Origin: Gammaproteobacteria bacterium
GTDB taxonomy: Bacteria > Pseudomonadota > Gammaproteobacteria > Arenicellales > UBA868
Assembly (NCBI GenBank): GCA_022451485.1
Contig: JAKUQS010000006.1
Coordinates: forward strand, 87,648 to 151,647
Direction of reading: 5' to 3'
Length of the DNA stretch: 64,000 nt
Below, in pieces: positions 36,168-44,635 of this stretch. Within the stretch, counting starts at the first letter, position 1, and each line of letters begins with the position of its first letter. The notes beneath the pieces were generated by a model, which ran no database searches, was not told the DNA's origin, and saw nothing but the letters and a program-made list of their open reading frames with translations. A program made the position numbers and the translations under genes.

Positions 36168-36845
36168 TTAATCGTTAACCGCTTCCATCAATACCGCAGC
36201 GCGTAACGCACGGAGCGCAATACAGGCAGCTCCAAACCCATTATCTATGTTGGTGACGGCAACTCCCGGCGCACAGCTAACGAGCATTGAAGTCAGGGCC
36301 GACTCCCCATTACGACTTACCCCGTATCCTGTCGACGAGGGCACTCCAATTAACAGCCCAGAAACCAACCCCCCCAGCACCGTTGGCAACGCCGCATCCA
36401 TTCCCGCGACCACGATAATCACCGGATAACGTGAAAGTTCCGGCACACGTTGTTGGAGTCGCCAAAGTCCCGCGACGCCAACATCATGGATCTCAGTGGA
36501 GTTAACTTGGTGGTAAAACAACGTGCGCATAGCCTCCCGCGCAACGGGCACATCGGACGTACCCGCACTAACAATCGCTATCTTTGGGGCATCAGAAACG
36601 GTCGCAATCTCGCCGAAAATTCCCGTGCGTGACACGGAATCATAATCTAGTAACTGTTGCCACTGCGCTGAAAGTTCACCAAAAACATTAGGCGCAAGCC
36701 TCGTCAGTAATAATGTACGATCACTCTCTCGAGCAGAGTTTAGGATTAGTTCAATCTGCGCAATGTTTTTTCCTGCACACAAGATACCTTCATCGATGCC
36801 CACTCGATTGACACGGTCATCGTCCAATAAAACTTCATTGCTCAT
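36168..36845 (-). CDS. larB: Nickel-pincer cofactor biosynthesis protein LarB
   Basis: 225-residue LarB, which carboxylates and hydrolyses nicotinic acid adenine dinucleotide to the dicarboxylated mononucleotide, the first step to the NPN cofactor. The C-terminal half resembles PurE, with IAIVSAGTSDVPVAREA, the conserved DVGVAGLWRL, and VAGMDAALPTVLGGLV. Its ATG overlaps the larE stop by 4 bases (ATGA) and its stop is 9 bases from larA. It is about 20 residues shorter than Lactobacillus LarB at the N terminus, with the catalytic domain whole. Confidence 0.93.
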   Translation of the reverse strand: MSNEVLLDDDRVNRVGIDEGILCAGKNIAQIELILNSARESDRTLLLTRLAPNVFGELSAQWQQLLDYDSVSRTGIFGEIATVSDAPKIAIVSAGTSDVPVAREAMRTLFYHQVNSTEIHDVGVAGLWRLQQRVPELSRYPVIIVVAGMDAALPTVLGGLVSGLLIGVPSSTGYGVSRNGESALTSMLVSCAPGVAVTNIDNGFGAACIALRALRAAVLMEAVND

Positions 36846-37645
36846 GACGACGCCCTGATAAACGCACTACCTTGCCGATATATTCCCAACCGAACGGGTC
36901 GATTGATGTCAATCTCATAGAAACAATCAGCCACCGTCGACTCGAGCTCACGTTGTTGTCGATCATCAATGGTTGCTAACGTCTCGTCATCCAGCTCAAT
37001 CACAATATCCTCTGCCCGAACTCGACACCGAACCGTGGACGGCTTTAAGCTCTTTTGCATTAACTGTTCAACGCGGTGAATTGTCGCAAGGGTTGGAGCG
37101 TGAATGGGCAGACCTGTCTCGACTCGACTGGAGAGACAAGGCGCAGATGGTAAGACAGACAGATCATTCAAGCCGAGACTTTTTGCAATAGTACGTATGG
37201 CGTCTTTATCAATCTCGCATTCAACAAAAGGGTGACGTACACCGTATTTGGCAGCAGCTTTGAGTCCCGGGCGAAAATCACCAAGATCGTCTGTATTCGT
37301 CCCCGACAGCACCTGTATCCCTGCCGTCGATACAATCGTCTCGTACAAGTTATGTTTACAAAAGTAACACCGGTTAGCGGGATTCGCGACGTAGGCTTGG
37401 TCTTTAAATTCACCTGCGTCGATGATCTCTAACTTCCAGCCACGAGCCTCGCCATAGCGTTGGACACGGTCCGTGGCTTCAAACGGAACTGCTGGAGAGA
37501 CGGCGTGGTAGACAACAATACTGGTTACTTCATGCGCAACACAAGCGAGCGTCATACTGTCCACACCGCCGCTTACAGCGATGGCTACAGCGTCGAATTC
37601 GGAGAGATGTTGCCTCAGTCGATTATTGAGATCAGATGTCTTCAT
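36842..37645 (-). CDS. larE: ATP-dependent sacrificial sulfur transferase LarE
   Basis: 267-residue PP-loop enzyme that adenylates the pyridinium dicarboxylate made by LarB and inserts sulfur. The PP-loop is VSGGVDSMT (residues 24-32). NRCYFCKHNLY holds the conserved CxxC, and APCLSSR holds the Cys matching the sulfur-donating cysteine of Lactobacillus LarE. In that species the Cys is sacrificed; other LarE types carry an extra iron-sulfur cluster, and the class here cannot be settled by eye. Overlaps larC by 14 bases and larB by 4, so translation is coupled. Confidence 0.93.
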   Translation of the reverse strand: MKTSDLNNRLRQHLSEFDAVAIAVSGGVDSMTLACVAHEVTSIVVYHAVSPAVPFEATDRVQRYGEARGWKLEIIDAGEFKDQAYVANPANRCYFCKHNLYETIVSTAGIQVLSGTNTDDLGDFRPGLKAAAKYGVRHPFVECEIDKDAIRTIAKSLGLNDLSVLPSAPCLSSRVETGLPIHAPTLATIHRVEQLMQKSLKPSTVRCRVRAEDIVIELDDETLATIDDRQQRELESTVADCFYEIDINRPVRLGIYRQGSAFIRASS

Positions 37646-38828
37646 TTTCTAGCTCGCGCCTCAGTTTTTCACGAGCCGAATGGCCTCCTTCAATATCCTT
37701 AATCTCATCTATCTCCAGTTTTCGACTCGTCGTCCCGCCAGGTCGCCTGGTCTCCTTTATACGAAAAGTTTGACCGTCTCTCGTTACGGAATGTGGATTT
37801 CGAATCAAAACCTGCCGGCGAACATTCGACACTCGAAGTCCCAACGTTGTTGTCTCGGAGAAACACGTCCCAACGACCGTTTTCTCTACCGAGGGATCAA
37901 ACAATACTCGAATATGGGTCATCATGCGCATCTTCTTGCCGTAAACAGTTGACTGCAAAACGTCATAAACCCCCTCCAACTGACGGAGGTGCCCCAGCGC
38001 AACCGCCAGGTCTTCGCTGGTTTGATCATCTATCTCGCACTCACACACGCCCACCATTTCCTCTTGCCAGTCAGATTCTTCTTGATCACCATAACCCAGA
38101 ACCCGGAGGATATTTGAGCGACCCTCTAATTCTCGCGTTCCAAAACCAGTTCCCGTACCGCTCAGTATGCGCACGCGACCGTCTCCTACAAATGTCGGGC
38201 TGAGATGGGCAAGGATCGCGGCTCCGGTGGGAGTGATTCGCTCGCCGCTGACACCGTCATCAACCAACGGCATCCCGGCGAGCAACAATGTGGTCGCAGG
38301 CGTCGGCACAGGTAACGGACCATGTGCAGTCATCACCTCTCCCGACCCTTTGGGTAACGCGGAACAAGACCACGTTACAGGCGACAATCGGTCAACCAAC
38401 CAACCCGCTACGACAACATCCGCAATAGAATCCCATGCGCCCACTTCGTGAAAGCTCACTTCATCGGTTGGTTTTCCGTGGACACGTCCTTCCGCATCGG
38501 CCAACCGTGAGAACACATCGATAGCACATGATCGTGCGCCCTCAGAAAGATCCATCGAAGTAATCATCTCCCTGATTTCCCGCCAGGCTCGGTGATGATG
38601 TGCAGGAGCACTGACCGGTGCCACTCCTACACGGGAACCTGTAAGCATGCCATCGCTATGATCATGTCGTTGGATATCGACCATCTCGGTCAAGCCACTA
38701 ATCAACAACATATTGTCGACTTCATCCTGAAGTGAAGGCACAAGATCAAGAATCGCAGCGATGAACATATCACCCGCTATGCCGCCAACGACATCCAAAT
38801 GAATATGATTGAAATACGGAGGACTCAT
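37632..38828 (-). CDS. larC: Nickel insertion protein LarC (single unbroken frame)
   Basis: 398-residue LarC, the CTP-dependent enzyme that puts nickel into the pincer nucleotide. The N-terminal HLDVVGGIAGDMFIAAILDL is diagnostic, and GAWDSIADVV, SALPKGSGEV and the C-terminal TTTLGLRVSNVRR follow. In Lactobacillus plantarum larC is split and joined by a programmed frameshift; here both parts are one continuous frame. It is the first gene of the lar operon. Upstream, 68 bases separate it from the end of a TauD-family gene on the same strand, so it may also be read from that transcript. Confidence 0.93.
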   Translation of the reverse strand: MSPPYFNHIHLDVVGGIAGDMFIAAILDLVPSLQDEVDNMLLISGLTEMVDIQRHDHSDGMLTGSRVGVAPVSAPAHHHRAWREIREMITSMDLSEGARSCAIDVFSRLADAEGRVHGKPTDEVSFHEVGAWDSIADVVVAGWLVDRLSPVTWSCSALPKGSGEVMTAHGPLPVPTPATTLLLAGMPLVDDGVSGERITPTGAAILAHLSPTFVGDGRVRILSGTGTGFGTRELEGRSNILRVLGYGDQEESDWQEEMVGVCECEIDDQTSEDLAVALGHLRQLEGVYDVLQSTVYGKKMRMMTHIRVLFDPSVEKTVVGTCFSETTTLGLRVSNVRRQVLIRNPHSVTRDGQTFRIKETRRPGGTTSRKLEIDEIKDIEGGHSAREKLRRELENEDI

Positions 38829-38896
38829 GCTTTGTCAATGTTACCAAATAGAGGAAGGCCGTCGAACCCTAGGGCGTGTTATGACTCGGCCGAAAT

Positions 38897-39724
38897 TTAC
38901 CCTGAACCCGTATAACCCACAATCATTCGAAGCATTCGACGCGGTTCATCATAGTCATCGACCGCCTTATGCATTGTCGCCCGATTATCCAGGCCAAGTA
39001 GCATGCCCTTCTCCCACCGATGTCGATGCTGGTATTTCTCGTGCAAGCTGTGCGTAAACAAATCGCCGAGAAGCGCGTTACCCTCGACCTCGGGTAACTC
39101 ATTAATACACATTGTGTAACCGGGATTGACGAAAAGAATTTTCTCACCAGTTTTTGGGTGCTGGCGAACTACCGGATGAACAACCTCTGGGTGGGCGCGC
39201 TCCTGGGCACTCGTTAACTTGGGTGTACCCCCCCCGGTATTCCAACCAAATCGATGGGTCGCGGTTAGGTTTTTGATTTTCGCTTTAGTCGACTGCGGCA
39301 AATCAGCGTACGCAGCAGCCAGGTTTGCTACTAGCGTGTCACCACCTTGTAATGGAACATGGGTCGCATAAAGAAAGATAGCATCGGACGGTTGATCTTT
39401 GTAGCTCAGGTCCGTATGCCAAAATGATCCCGCGGGGGTTGGCGTCGTACGCGACGCAGGGCTATTCATGTTACGGGCAATGATTGAAACCTCATCGGTT
39501 TCTGGATGGTGATATTGATCCAGGATATGTGGCACTAACGGACCAAAATATCGACCCAGACGACGGAGCCAACCGACGTCTTCGTCAAGATCCCGTATAA
39601 CAATGGCACGGTGACTTAAAAGGGCATCAGTGAGGGCCACCAGTTCCCCGTCAGTCAATGCCTGTGAAGTACTTAGCCCACTAATTTCGGCCCCAAGTTG
39701 GCCAGGAGACACCGAGACTTTCAT
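38897..39724 (-). CDS. TauD/TfdA-family Fe(II)/2-oxoglutarate dioxygenase
   Basis: 275-residue oxygenase with H103 and D105 (SFWHTDLSY) and H252 (LDNRATMHKA), followed by RMLRM, where the 2-oxoglutarate Arg lies. The N-terminal VSPGQLGAEISGL is a standard TauD start. ATG 39724 begins 2 bases after the stop of the RutE-like gene and is preferred to a GTG 18 bases upstream. It closes the transcript that begins with the second liv importer. Substrate unknown; the set of enzymes before it suggests an aromatic or sulfonated/ether compound, as inference. Confidence 0.9.
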   Translation of the reverse strand: MKVSVSPGQLGAEISGLSTSQALTDGELVALTDALLSHRAIVIRDLDEDVGWLRRLGRYFGPLVPHILDQYHHPETDEVSIIARNMNSPASRTTPTPAGSFWHTDLSYKDQPSDAIFLYATHVPLQGGDTLVANLAAAYADLPQSTKAKIKNLTATHRFGWNTGGGTPKLTSAQERAHPEVVHPVVRQHPKTGEKILFVNPGYTMCINELPEVEGNALLGDLFTHSLHEKYQHRHRWEKGMLLGLDNRATMHKAVDDYDEPRRMLRMIVGYTGSG

Positions 39725-39726
39725 AT

Positions 39727-40386
39727 TCAAAGGATCTCGCACACCGTGTCGAAATCCAACCTTGGTGAGCGCTTTAACAGTCGATCAGCATCACCGTAGC
39801 CCAGATTACATAACAGATTTGACCTAATTGTGGTCCCTTCGAAGAACTCCCGATCAACAAGCGTGTTATCAAATCCCGACATGGGCCCGCAATCAAGATT
39901 GTGGGCCCGGGCAGCTACGATGAGATAGGCACCCTGCAACGAGCTATTACGAAAGGCAACGGTCTCGGATGCCTCAGGCATGTCCCGATAATTGGTCTGT
40001 ACCTCCGGTTTATGCGGAAACGTACTGTCTGCGTTGCGCCAAAATTCAATGTCGTAACCCAGTATTGCTGTTACAGGCGCGCTCATGGTTTTTTCGACGT
40101 TGCCCGGCGTTAACGCGGGCCTAAGTCTTTCCTTCGCCAGATCGCTTTTCAGAAAAATGATGCGCGCCGGTGATCCATTCGCACTGGTCGGCCCCATCTG
40201 CATTAAGTCAACAATCGATCGTAGCGTATCGTCGGACACGTCACGTTGGTGCCACACATTGTGCGTACGTGCCTCACCCAATAAACGTCTTACCGTATCG
40301 TTATCAATCTTGAGATTCCTGAGATGCTTAACCGCAGATTGCGCAGCTAAATCTTCATCATCGAGCGAAACCGACTGATCAGGCAT
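39727..40386 (-). CDS. Nitroreductase-family reductase, RutE-like (malonic semialdehyde reductase group)
   Basis: 219-residue FMN reductase. Long runs match E. coli RutE as I recall it: LLGEARTHNVW, MQMGPTSANGSPARIIF, RPALTPGNVEKTM, FRNSSLQGAYLIVAARA, CGPMSGFDN and NLLCNLGYGD. RutE reduces malonic semialdehyde to 3-hydroxypropionate in pyrimidine breakdown. No other rut genes are here; instead it lies 6 bases after an intradiol dioxygenase. A role reducing a ring-cleavage product or a nitro group is therefore as likely as the RutE reaction. An N-terminal extension of about 25 residues is present. Confidence 0.87.
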   Translation of the reverse strand: MPDQSVSLDDEDLAAQSAVKHLRNLKIDNDTVRRLLGEARTHNVWHQRDVSDDTLRSIVDLMQMGPTSANGSPARIIFLKSDLAKERLRPALTPGNVEKTMSAPVTAILGYDIEFWRNADSTFPHKPEVQTNYRDMPEASETVAFRNSSLQGAYLIVAARAHNLDCGPMSGFDNTLVDREFFEGTTIRSNLLCNLGYGDADRLLKRSPRLDFDTVCEIL

Positions 40387-40392
40387 TATTAC

Positions 40393-41250
40393 TCAACTGA
40401 TTGGCGAAAGGACAAATTGATGATCAAGCTTAAAATAAGGCACCGGTAAATTAAACCGGGCGGCTTCCTCAGAATCATCACATTCTGTGAAATCGACGAT
40501 CAGACTTTCTTTGACAGCTTGCACAACATCACCCTCCAGATATTCGCTCCCCGCAACGAAAAGGTGCGTCGTGACGGACTGAAAGCCTGCCGCGGTGATA
40601 ATAAAGTGAAGGTGCGCTGGCCGCCATGCGTGCCGTCCCGTGGCCAGCAACATTCGCCCTACCGGCCCATCAGTAGGTACCGGGTAAGGAGCGGGCTTCA
40701 CGGTACAGAACGCAAAGTGACCGGTTTCGGTCGTCTCAAAAACTCCTCGCAAATTGCCTTCGGCGAACTCGTCGGGTTTTTGTACGTCATAAAACCCATC
40801 CGGTCCCGCCTGCCACACATCCAGTCGGGCCTTGCCGATCGGTTTCCCATCCAATCCTGTCACCGAACCCGTCACCAGGGTCGACTCACCCCCTCTACCT
40901 TTGGAAATGTTAGCCCCATAGGAAAACGACTCTGCACCGTCAACAAAGAATGGTCCGAGAACCGTGGTCTCGGTAGCACCTTCCGGCATCTGGTGACAAA
41001 TGGCATCCACCAACATGGTGACGCCAAGTGTATCTGACAAAATAATAAATTCCTGGCGTTTCTCATCACTCCAGTGACCAACGTCGGTTAGGAAGTCGAT
41101 GGCCTTGCGCCACTCCTCCATACTCGGCTTAACCTCACGCACAATCTCGTGTACGTGCTCTATCACTGAAGTCATAACCTCCCGCAATCTCGAATCGTCA
41201 CATTCAGACAAACGCTCAAGCGCTTCAGCAGTAATTCGACGATTATCCAT
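40393..41250 (-). CDS. Intradiol ring-cleavage dioxygenase (catechol/hydroxyquinol 1,2-dioxygenase type)
   Basis: 285-residue enzyme with the usual N-terminal helical dimer domain (residues 1-95) and catalytic beta domain. The Fe(III) ligands are visible: Y154 (GFYDVQ), Y189 (APYPVP), H213 and H215 (RPAHLHF). TTVLGPFFVDGAE fits the hydroxyquinol 1,2-dioxygenase branch better than classical CatA. It opens a catechol-type ring between the two hydroxyls. It lies 27 bases after the DapA-like gene and 6 before the RutE-like gene. No maleylacetate reductase of the usual kind is nearby, so the RutE-like enzyme may take the next step. Confidence 0.92.
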   Translation of the reverse strand: MDNRRITAEALERLSECDDSRLREVMTSVIEHVHEIVREVKPSMEEWRKAIDFLTDVGHWSDEKRQEFIILSDTLGVTMLVDAICHQMPEGATETTVLGPFFVDGAESFSYGANISKGRGGESTLVTGSVTGLDGKPIGKARLDVWQAGPDGFYDVQKPDEFAEGNLRGVFETTETGHFAFCTVKPAPYPVPTDGPVGRMLLATGRHAWRPAHLHFIITAAGFQSVTTHLFVAGSEYLEGDVVQAVKESLIVDFTECDDSEEAARFNLPVPYFKLDHQFVLSPIS

Positions 41251-41277
41251 CGCCTGGCGTCCTCAATTGTCCGATTT

Positions 41278-42240
41278 TTATGCCGCTTCGCGGACGGCAC
41301 CCTCTGCAACAATACCTGCTTGTGCCATTGCTTCACTAATTTTTGTAACCTCGTCTGACGACGGTGTGACAAGCGGTGGACGAACGGCGGAACAGGGAAT
41401 ACGCCCCAACGACACCAGCGCCACCTTCATACGGTTATGCATATCGACAAACGGGTCTGCGTAAAACACTTCAGCAGTTGTGCGGATTCGATCATTCAGG
41501 CGCTTTGCGAGCCCAAGATTTCCGTCTCGAACCGCAGAGAACAGCAGAGATTGGAGGTCGGCGATGACACTACCGGAGCCTGACAACAGCCCCTTACAAC
41601 CAAGAACCAGCGAACTTAACAGCCAGGCACTATGTGTTGTCAAAACATTAACTGGCCGTGTTAACGATTGTAGTACCTGAATATGTCGTTCGTGTTGTTG
41701 GACGTTATTACACCAATCCTTGATCGCACAGACGTTTGGTACTGTTTCACAAATCTGCACCAACGTATCAAGCGGATAACCTTGACCGGTCGCAAGAGGA
41801 TACTGAAAAACGATGACAGGAAGATCTGTTGCATCCGCAATGGTCTTAAAATGCGTGACCGCCATTTCCGGTCGTGACTGCGCACCGAGGGTAAATGGGT
41901 TGGGTGGAAACACCAACAACGCCGAAGCGCCACCAGATTCTGCCATTCTGGCAATTCTGGCTGCCTCTAGACTCCCGTCTGCATACACTCCATTGATAAC
42001 AGGGACCGCGTGTCCAATTTCCTGCATCGTCAGATCCAAAATCTGCACTTGTTCTTCTAACGTGCAGGATGCAACCTCCGACGCGTGTGCGTTAGTTGTA
42101 ATTCCAGTAATGCCGGGAGTTTCAGCAACGTGGCGCAGATGGCTTCGATATGATTTCTCATCAATGCTCAGGTCATCAAAAAACGGCAGGAGAACTGCTG
42201 GAATTACGCCCTCTGGAGTGAACTTTGGCTTGACTGACAT
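41278..42240 (-). CDS. Dihydrodipicolinate synthase-family aldolase/lyase (DapA-like)
   Basis: 320-residue class I aldolase-type TIM barrel. The Schiff-base Lys is K174 (VCAIKDWCNN), the Tyr of the proton relay is Y147 (FQYPL), and the TTN loop (residues 48-50) takes the place of the usual GTTGE. That changed loop, and the setting, argue against lysine biosynthesis. Relatives cleave or condense 2-ketoacids (N-acetylneuraminate lyase, hydroxybenzylidenepyruvate aldolase, ketodeoxyglucarate dehydratase). It follows livF by 37 bases in the second importer transcript. Confidence 0.87.
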   Translation of the reverse strand: MSVKPKFTPEGVIPAVLLPFFDDLSIDEKSYRSHLRHVAETPGITGITTNAHASEVASCTLEEQVQILDLTMQEIGHAVPVINGVYADGSLEAARIARMAESGGASALLVFPPNPFTLGAQSRPEMAVTHFKTIADATDLPVIVFQYPLATGQGYPLDTLVQICETVPNVCAIKDWCNNVQQHERHIQVLQSLTRPVNVLTTHSAWLLSSLVLGCKGLLSGSGSVIADLQSLLFSAVRDGNLGLAKRLNDRIRTTAEVFYADPFVDMHNRMKVALVSLGRIPCSAVRPPLVTPSSDEVTKISEAMAQAGIVAEGAVREAA

Positions 42241-42277
42241 GGTCCCGGACTCCTACCTTGTTTTCTGAAACACTAAT

Positions 42278-42925
42278 TCAACGGTTCTCAATAATATTAC
42301 CCCGTTCGATGACAAAAGTTCTGTCAAGGAGATGAGCGATATGGACATCATTTGATTCTGATACCAAAACTGCCTGGCCCTCGGCTTTTAGATTCTGGAG
42401 TATTTCAATCATGCGTTTCGCAAAGACTGGCGCGATACCTTCACTGGGTTCGTCCAAAAGCAACAATCTAACGCCCGCCATTAACGCCCGCGCAAACGCC
42501 ACAAATTTTTGTTGACCACCCGACAATTCAGAACCACGCCGATGCCGAAACTCCTCGACTTCCGGCATTAGTTGAAATATCCACCGTAGCCGACTATCCG
42601 AGTTGTCCGCTTTGGTTGCCCACACAGGTAACAGGATATTCTCTTCCGTGGTCAACTGTGGTACGAGACGACGATCCTCCGGCATATAACCGATTCCAAG
42701 GTGCGCCCGTTTGTATCCATCAATTCGAACCAAGTCCTCTCCATCCAGCAGTATCGTTCCGTTCCGTGCCGTAAGAAGTCCCATGATTGTGCGCATTACC
42801 GTTGTCTTGCCCGCTCCGTTACGGCCGATCAATCCACACATACTGCCAGCGGTTACATTCAAGTTAACTGACCTCAGAATCTGGGTCGGGCCAATATCAG
42901 CGTCTATATTATTAACTTCAAGCAT
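42278..42925 (-). CDS. ABC importer ATPase, LivF family (second system)
   Basis: 215-residue ATPase: Walker A GRNGAGKTT, signature LSGGQQKFVAFARALM, Walker B LLLLDEPSEGI. ATG 42925 overlaps the LivG stop by 8 bases (ATGCTTGA); a TTG 15 bases upstream is less likely. It pairs with the LivG-type ATPase encoded just upstream. The system is distinct from the one at 1829-6707, so two different ligands are expected. The next gene downstream, DapA-like, is 37 bases away, tying the importer to ring-cleavage enzymes. Confidence 0.93.
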   Translation of the reverse strand: MLEVNNIDADIGPTQILRSVNLNVTAGSMCGLIGRNGAGKTTVMRTIMGLLTARNGTILLDGEDLVRIDGYKRAHLGIGYMPEDRRLVPQLTTEENILLPVWATKADNSDSRLRWIFQLMPEVEEFRHRRGSELSGGQQKFVAFARALMAGVRLLLLDEPSEGIAPVFAKRMIEILQNLKAEGQAVLVSESNDVHIAHLLDRTFVIERGNIIENR

Positions 42926-43688
42926 CGTCTCGATGTCCAACGTGATATTCCTGGCCTAAAACAAATTCAACGACCTTGGCATCGACCATGGCTTCGGCGG
43001 TCGGCGCATCACAGATGATCTCACCCTGAGAGAACGCAAGGACTCGCTCAACATGTCGTTGCACAATTTCCATATCGTGTTCAATGAACATCACCGTGGT
43101 CTGCTCCTCTCGTAGAGCCGCCATAATAATTTCCATCAGGTCAAATTTCTCTTCCGCACTAATACCGCTGGTAGGCTCATCGAGCATTAACAGCTGGGGG
43201 CTCCTAACTGTCGCCATCGCAATATCCAACAGTTTACGAATGCCCTGCGACAACGCGCTCGCTGGCGTATTGGTATGCTGATCAATTTGATAACGTACCA
43301 GATGTTCCCTAACTCGGGCTTCTCGTCCTGCATTTCGCAGAGGACGTAGCATACTTAATCCGGACTCTTCGGAAATTCCGTACGCCATCAGAACGTTGTC
43401 GAAGACCGATTCTGACAAGAATACCTGTGGGACCTGAAACGAACGACAAAGACCGAGTTCGGTAATTTTTCTGGGCGGCAGCCCCACAATATTAGCGCCT
43501 AGGAACTCGATAGTGCCGGCAGTGGGGGGCAGATGCCCAGTCACCATATTGACGAATGTTGTTTTACCGGCCCCGTTCGCCCCGATAATTCCTATTGCCT
43601 CACCAGCTGATACGGTCACCCCAACATTTTGCGCGGCAATTACACCCCCAAAACTTTTCTCTAGCCCCTTGACTTGAAGAATAGTCAT
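42918..43688 (-). CDS. ABC importer ATPase, LivG family (second system)
   Basis: 256-residue ATPase from ATG 43688, which overlaps the livM stop by 4 bases (ATGA). The longest frame adds 42 residues that lie over livM and do not resemble the family. Walker A is GANGAGKTT, Walker B LLMLDEPTSGI and switch FIEHDMEI. The signature reads LSQGIRK, a variant of LSGGQ of the kind often seen in LivG. The LCRSFQVPQVFLSESVFDNVL stretch is also usual for LivG. Confidence 0.93.
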   Translation of the reverse strand: MTILQVKGLEKSFGGVIAAQNVGVTVSAGEAIGIIGANGAGKTTFVNMVTGHLPPTAGTIEFLGANIVGLPPRKITELGLCRSFQVPQVFLSESVFDNVLMAYGISEESGLSMLRPLRNAGREARVREHLVRYQIDQHTNTPASALSQGIRKLLDIAMATVRSPQLLMLDEPTSGISAEEKFDLMEIIMAALREEQTTVMFIEHDMEIVQRHVERVLAFSQGEIICDAPTAEAMVDAKVVEFVLGQEYHVGHRDDA

Positions 43689-44635
43689 GTTGCCTTTCCT
43701 TTGCGCTTCGAGACACGTTGTAGCAGTGACCATATCCCATCTGGCATAAACATGATGATCGCCAACAAGAAGCTGCCCATGATCAACTGCCACAGATTGG
43801 CTCCATGCTCCCATGCAAAATGCCGAATCACCTCGAATACCACCGCACCCAGAAAAGGTGCGGCAACGTTCCCGGTACCCGCAAGAATTGCAACAAAAAC
43901 AAACTCGCCTGAGGCACTCCAGTACACCATAGATTCTGGATCTACCTGCCCTACTGCCAGTGCCATGATGGCGCCACCGAAACCGGCAAGCAGGCCGGAG
44001 ATAACATATTTAACATGGATAACGCGCTCGACCGAATAACCTAGATACTCGACACGAATTTCATTTTCCCGAACGGCCATGGTCATTTGCCCCAGAACCG
44101 AACCCAGATAGAGTTGTACGCCCAGGATCAAGACATAAATCACCAGCAAACAAAACAGGAACAGTGTGATTTGCGCTGCCTGGTCGACCGGCGCATAGCC
44201 TAAAAATGTCGGTGGATGTACGTTAAGTCCGTCCGTACTGCCGAACCGCTCTGTTTTGGCCAGGACACCGTAGAGAATCATCGAAAATGCCATCGTTAAA
44301 AGCGCAAAGAAAATTGCGCGATAGCGTCTTACAAGGAATCCAAGCCCCCAGGCCAGCAATCCGGAAGCTGCGGCAGACACAATTACCAACACAAAGGCAT
44401 CTCGAATGCCAAGATAGTTCAACAGTGCTACTCCGTAGGCACTGAAACCGTAAAATAGAGCATGCCCGAACGAAATCAAGCCGGAGCGCCAGAGAACTAA
44501 AAGCCCTAGCGCGACTGACCCAATCGCCATGCTAAGTAAGCCTATCTGACGAATCCAATCGGGCACCAGGAAGTTTGCAACAGCAATCAATACAACCCCG
44601 ATCGTCACGCCAACTATCGTTCGATCAGCCCACAT
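43685..44635 (-). CDS. Branched-chain-amino-acid-type ABC permease, LivM family (second system)
   Basis: 316-residue membrane permease half with SGLISFGHALFYGFSAYG near residue 51, a cytoplasmic coupling loop around VRENEIRVEYLGY, and GTGNVAAPFLGAVVFEVIR near the end, all LivM-type. Its ATG shares one base with the livH stop (TAATG) and its stop overlaps the livG start, so translation of the four genes is coupled. It forms the channel together with the LivH-type protein at 44635. Confidence 0.92.
   Translation of the reverse strand: MWADRTIVGVTIGVVLIAVANFLVPDWIRQIGLLSMAIGSVALGLLVLWRSGLISFGHALFYGFSAYGVALLNYLGIRDAFVLVIVSAAASGLLAWGLGFLVRRYRAIFFALLTMAFSMILYGVLAKTERFGSTDGLNVHPPTFLGYAPVDQAAQITLFLFCLLVIYVLILGVQLYLGSVLGQMTMAVRENEIRVEYLGYSVERVIHVKYVISGLLAGFGGAIMALAVGQVDPESMVYWSASGEFVFVAILAGTGNVAAPFLGAVVFEVIRHFAWEHGANLWQLIMGSFLLAIIMFMPDGIWSLLQRVSKRKGKAT

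Noticed and set aside
41813-42268. 151-codon open frame on the plus strand over the DapA-like gene
   Set aside because: Antisense shadow of a gene whose catalytic Lys and Tyr are in place; no family resemblance.
43151-43260. Variant LSQG signature in the second LivG as a defect
   Set aside because: LivG proteins often vary LSGGQ here; Walker A, Walker B and the switch His are intact.
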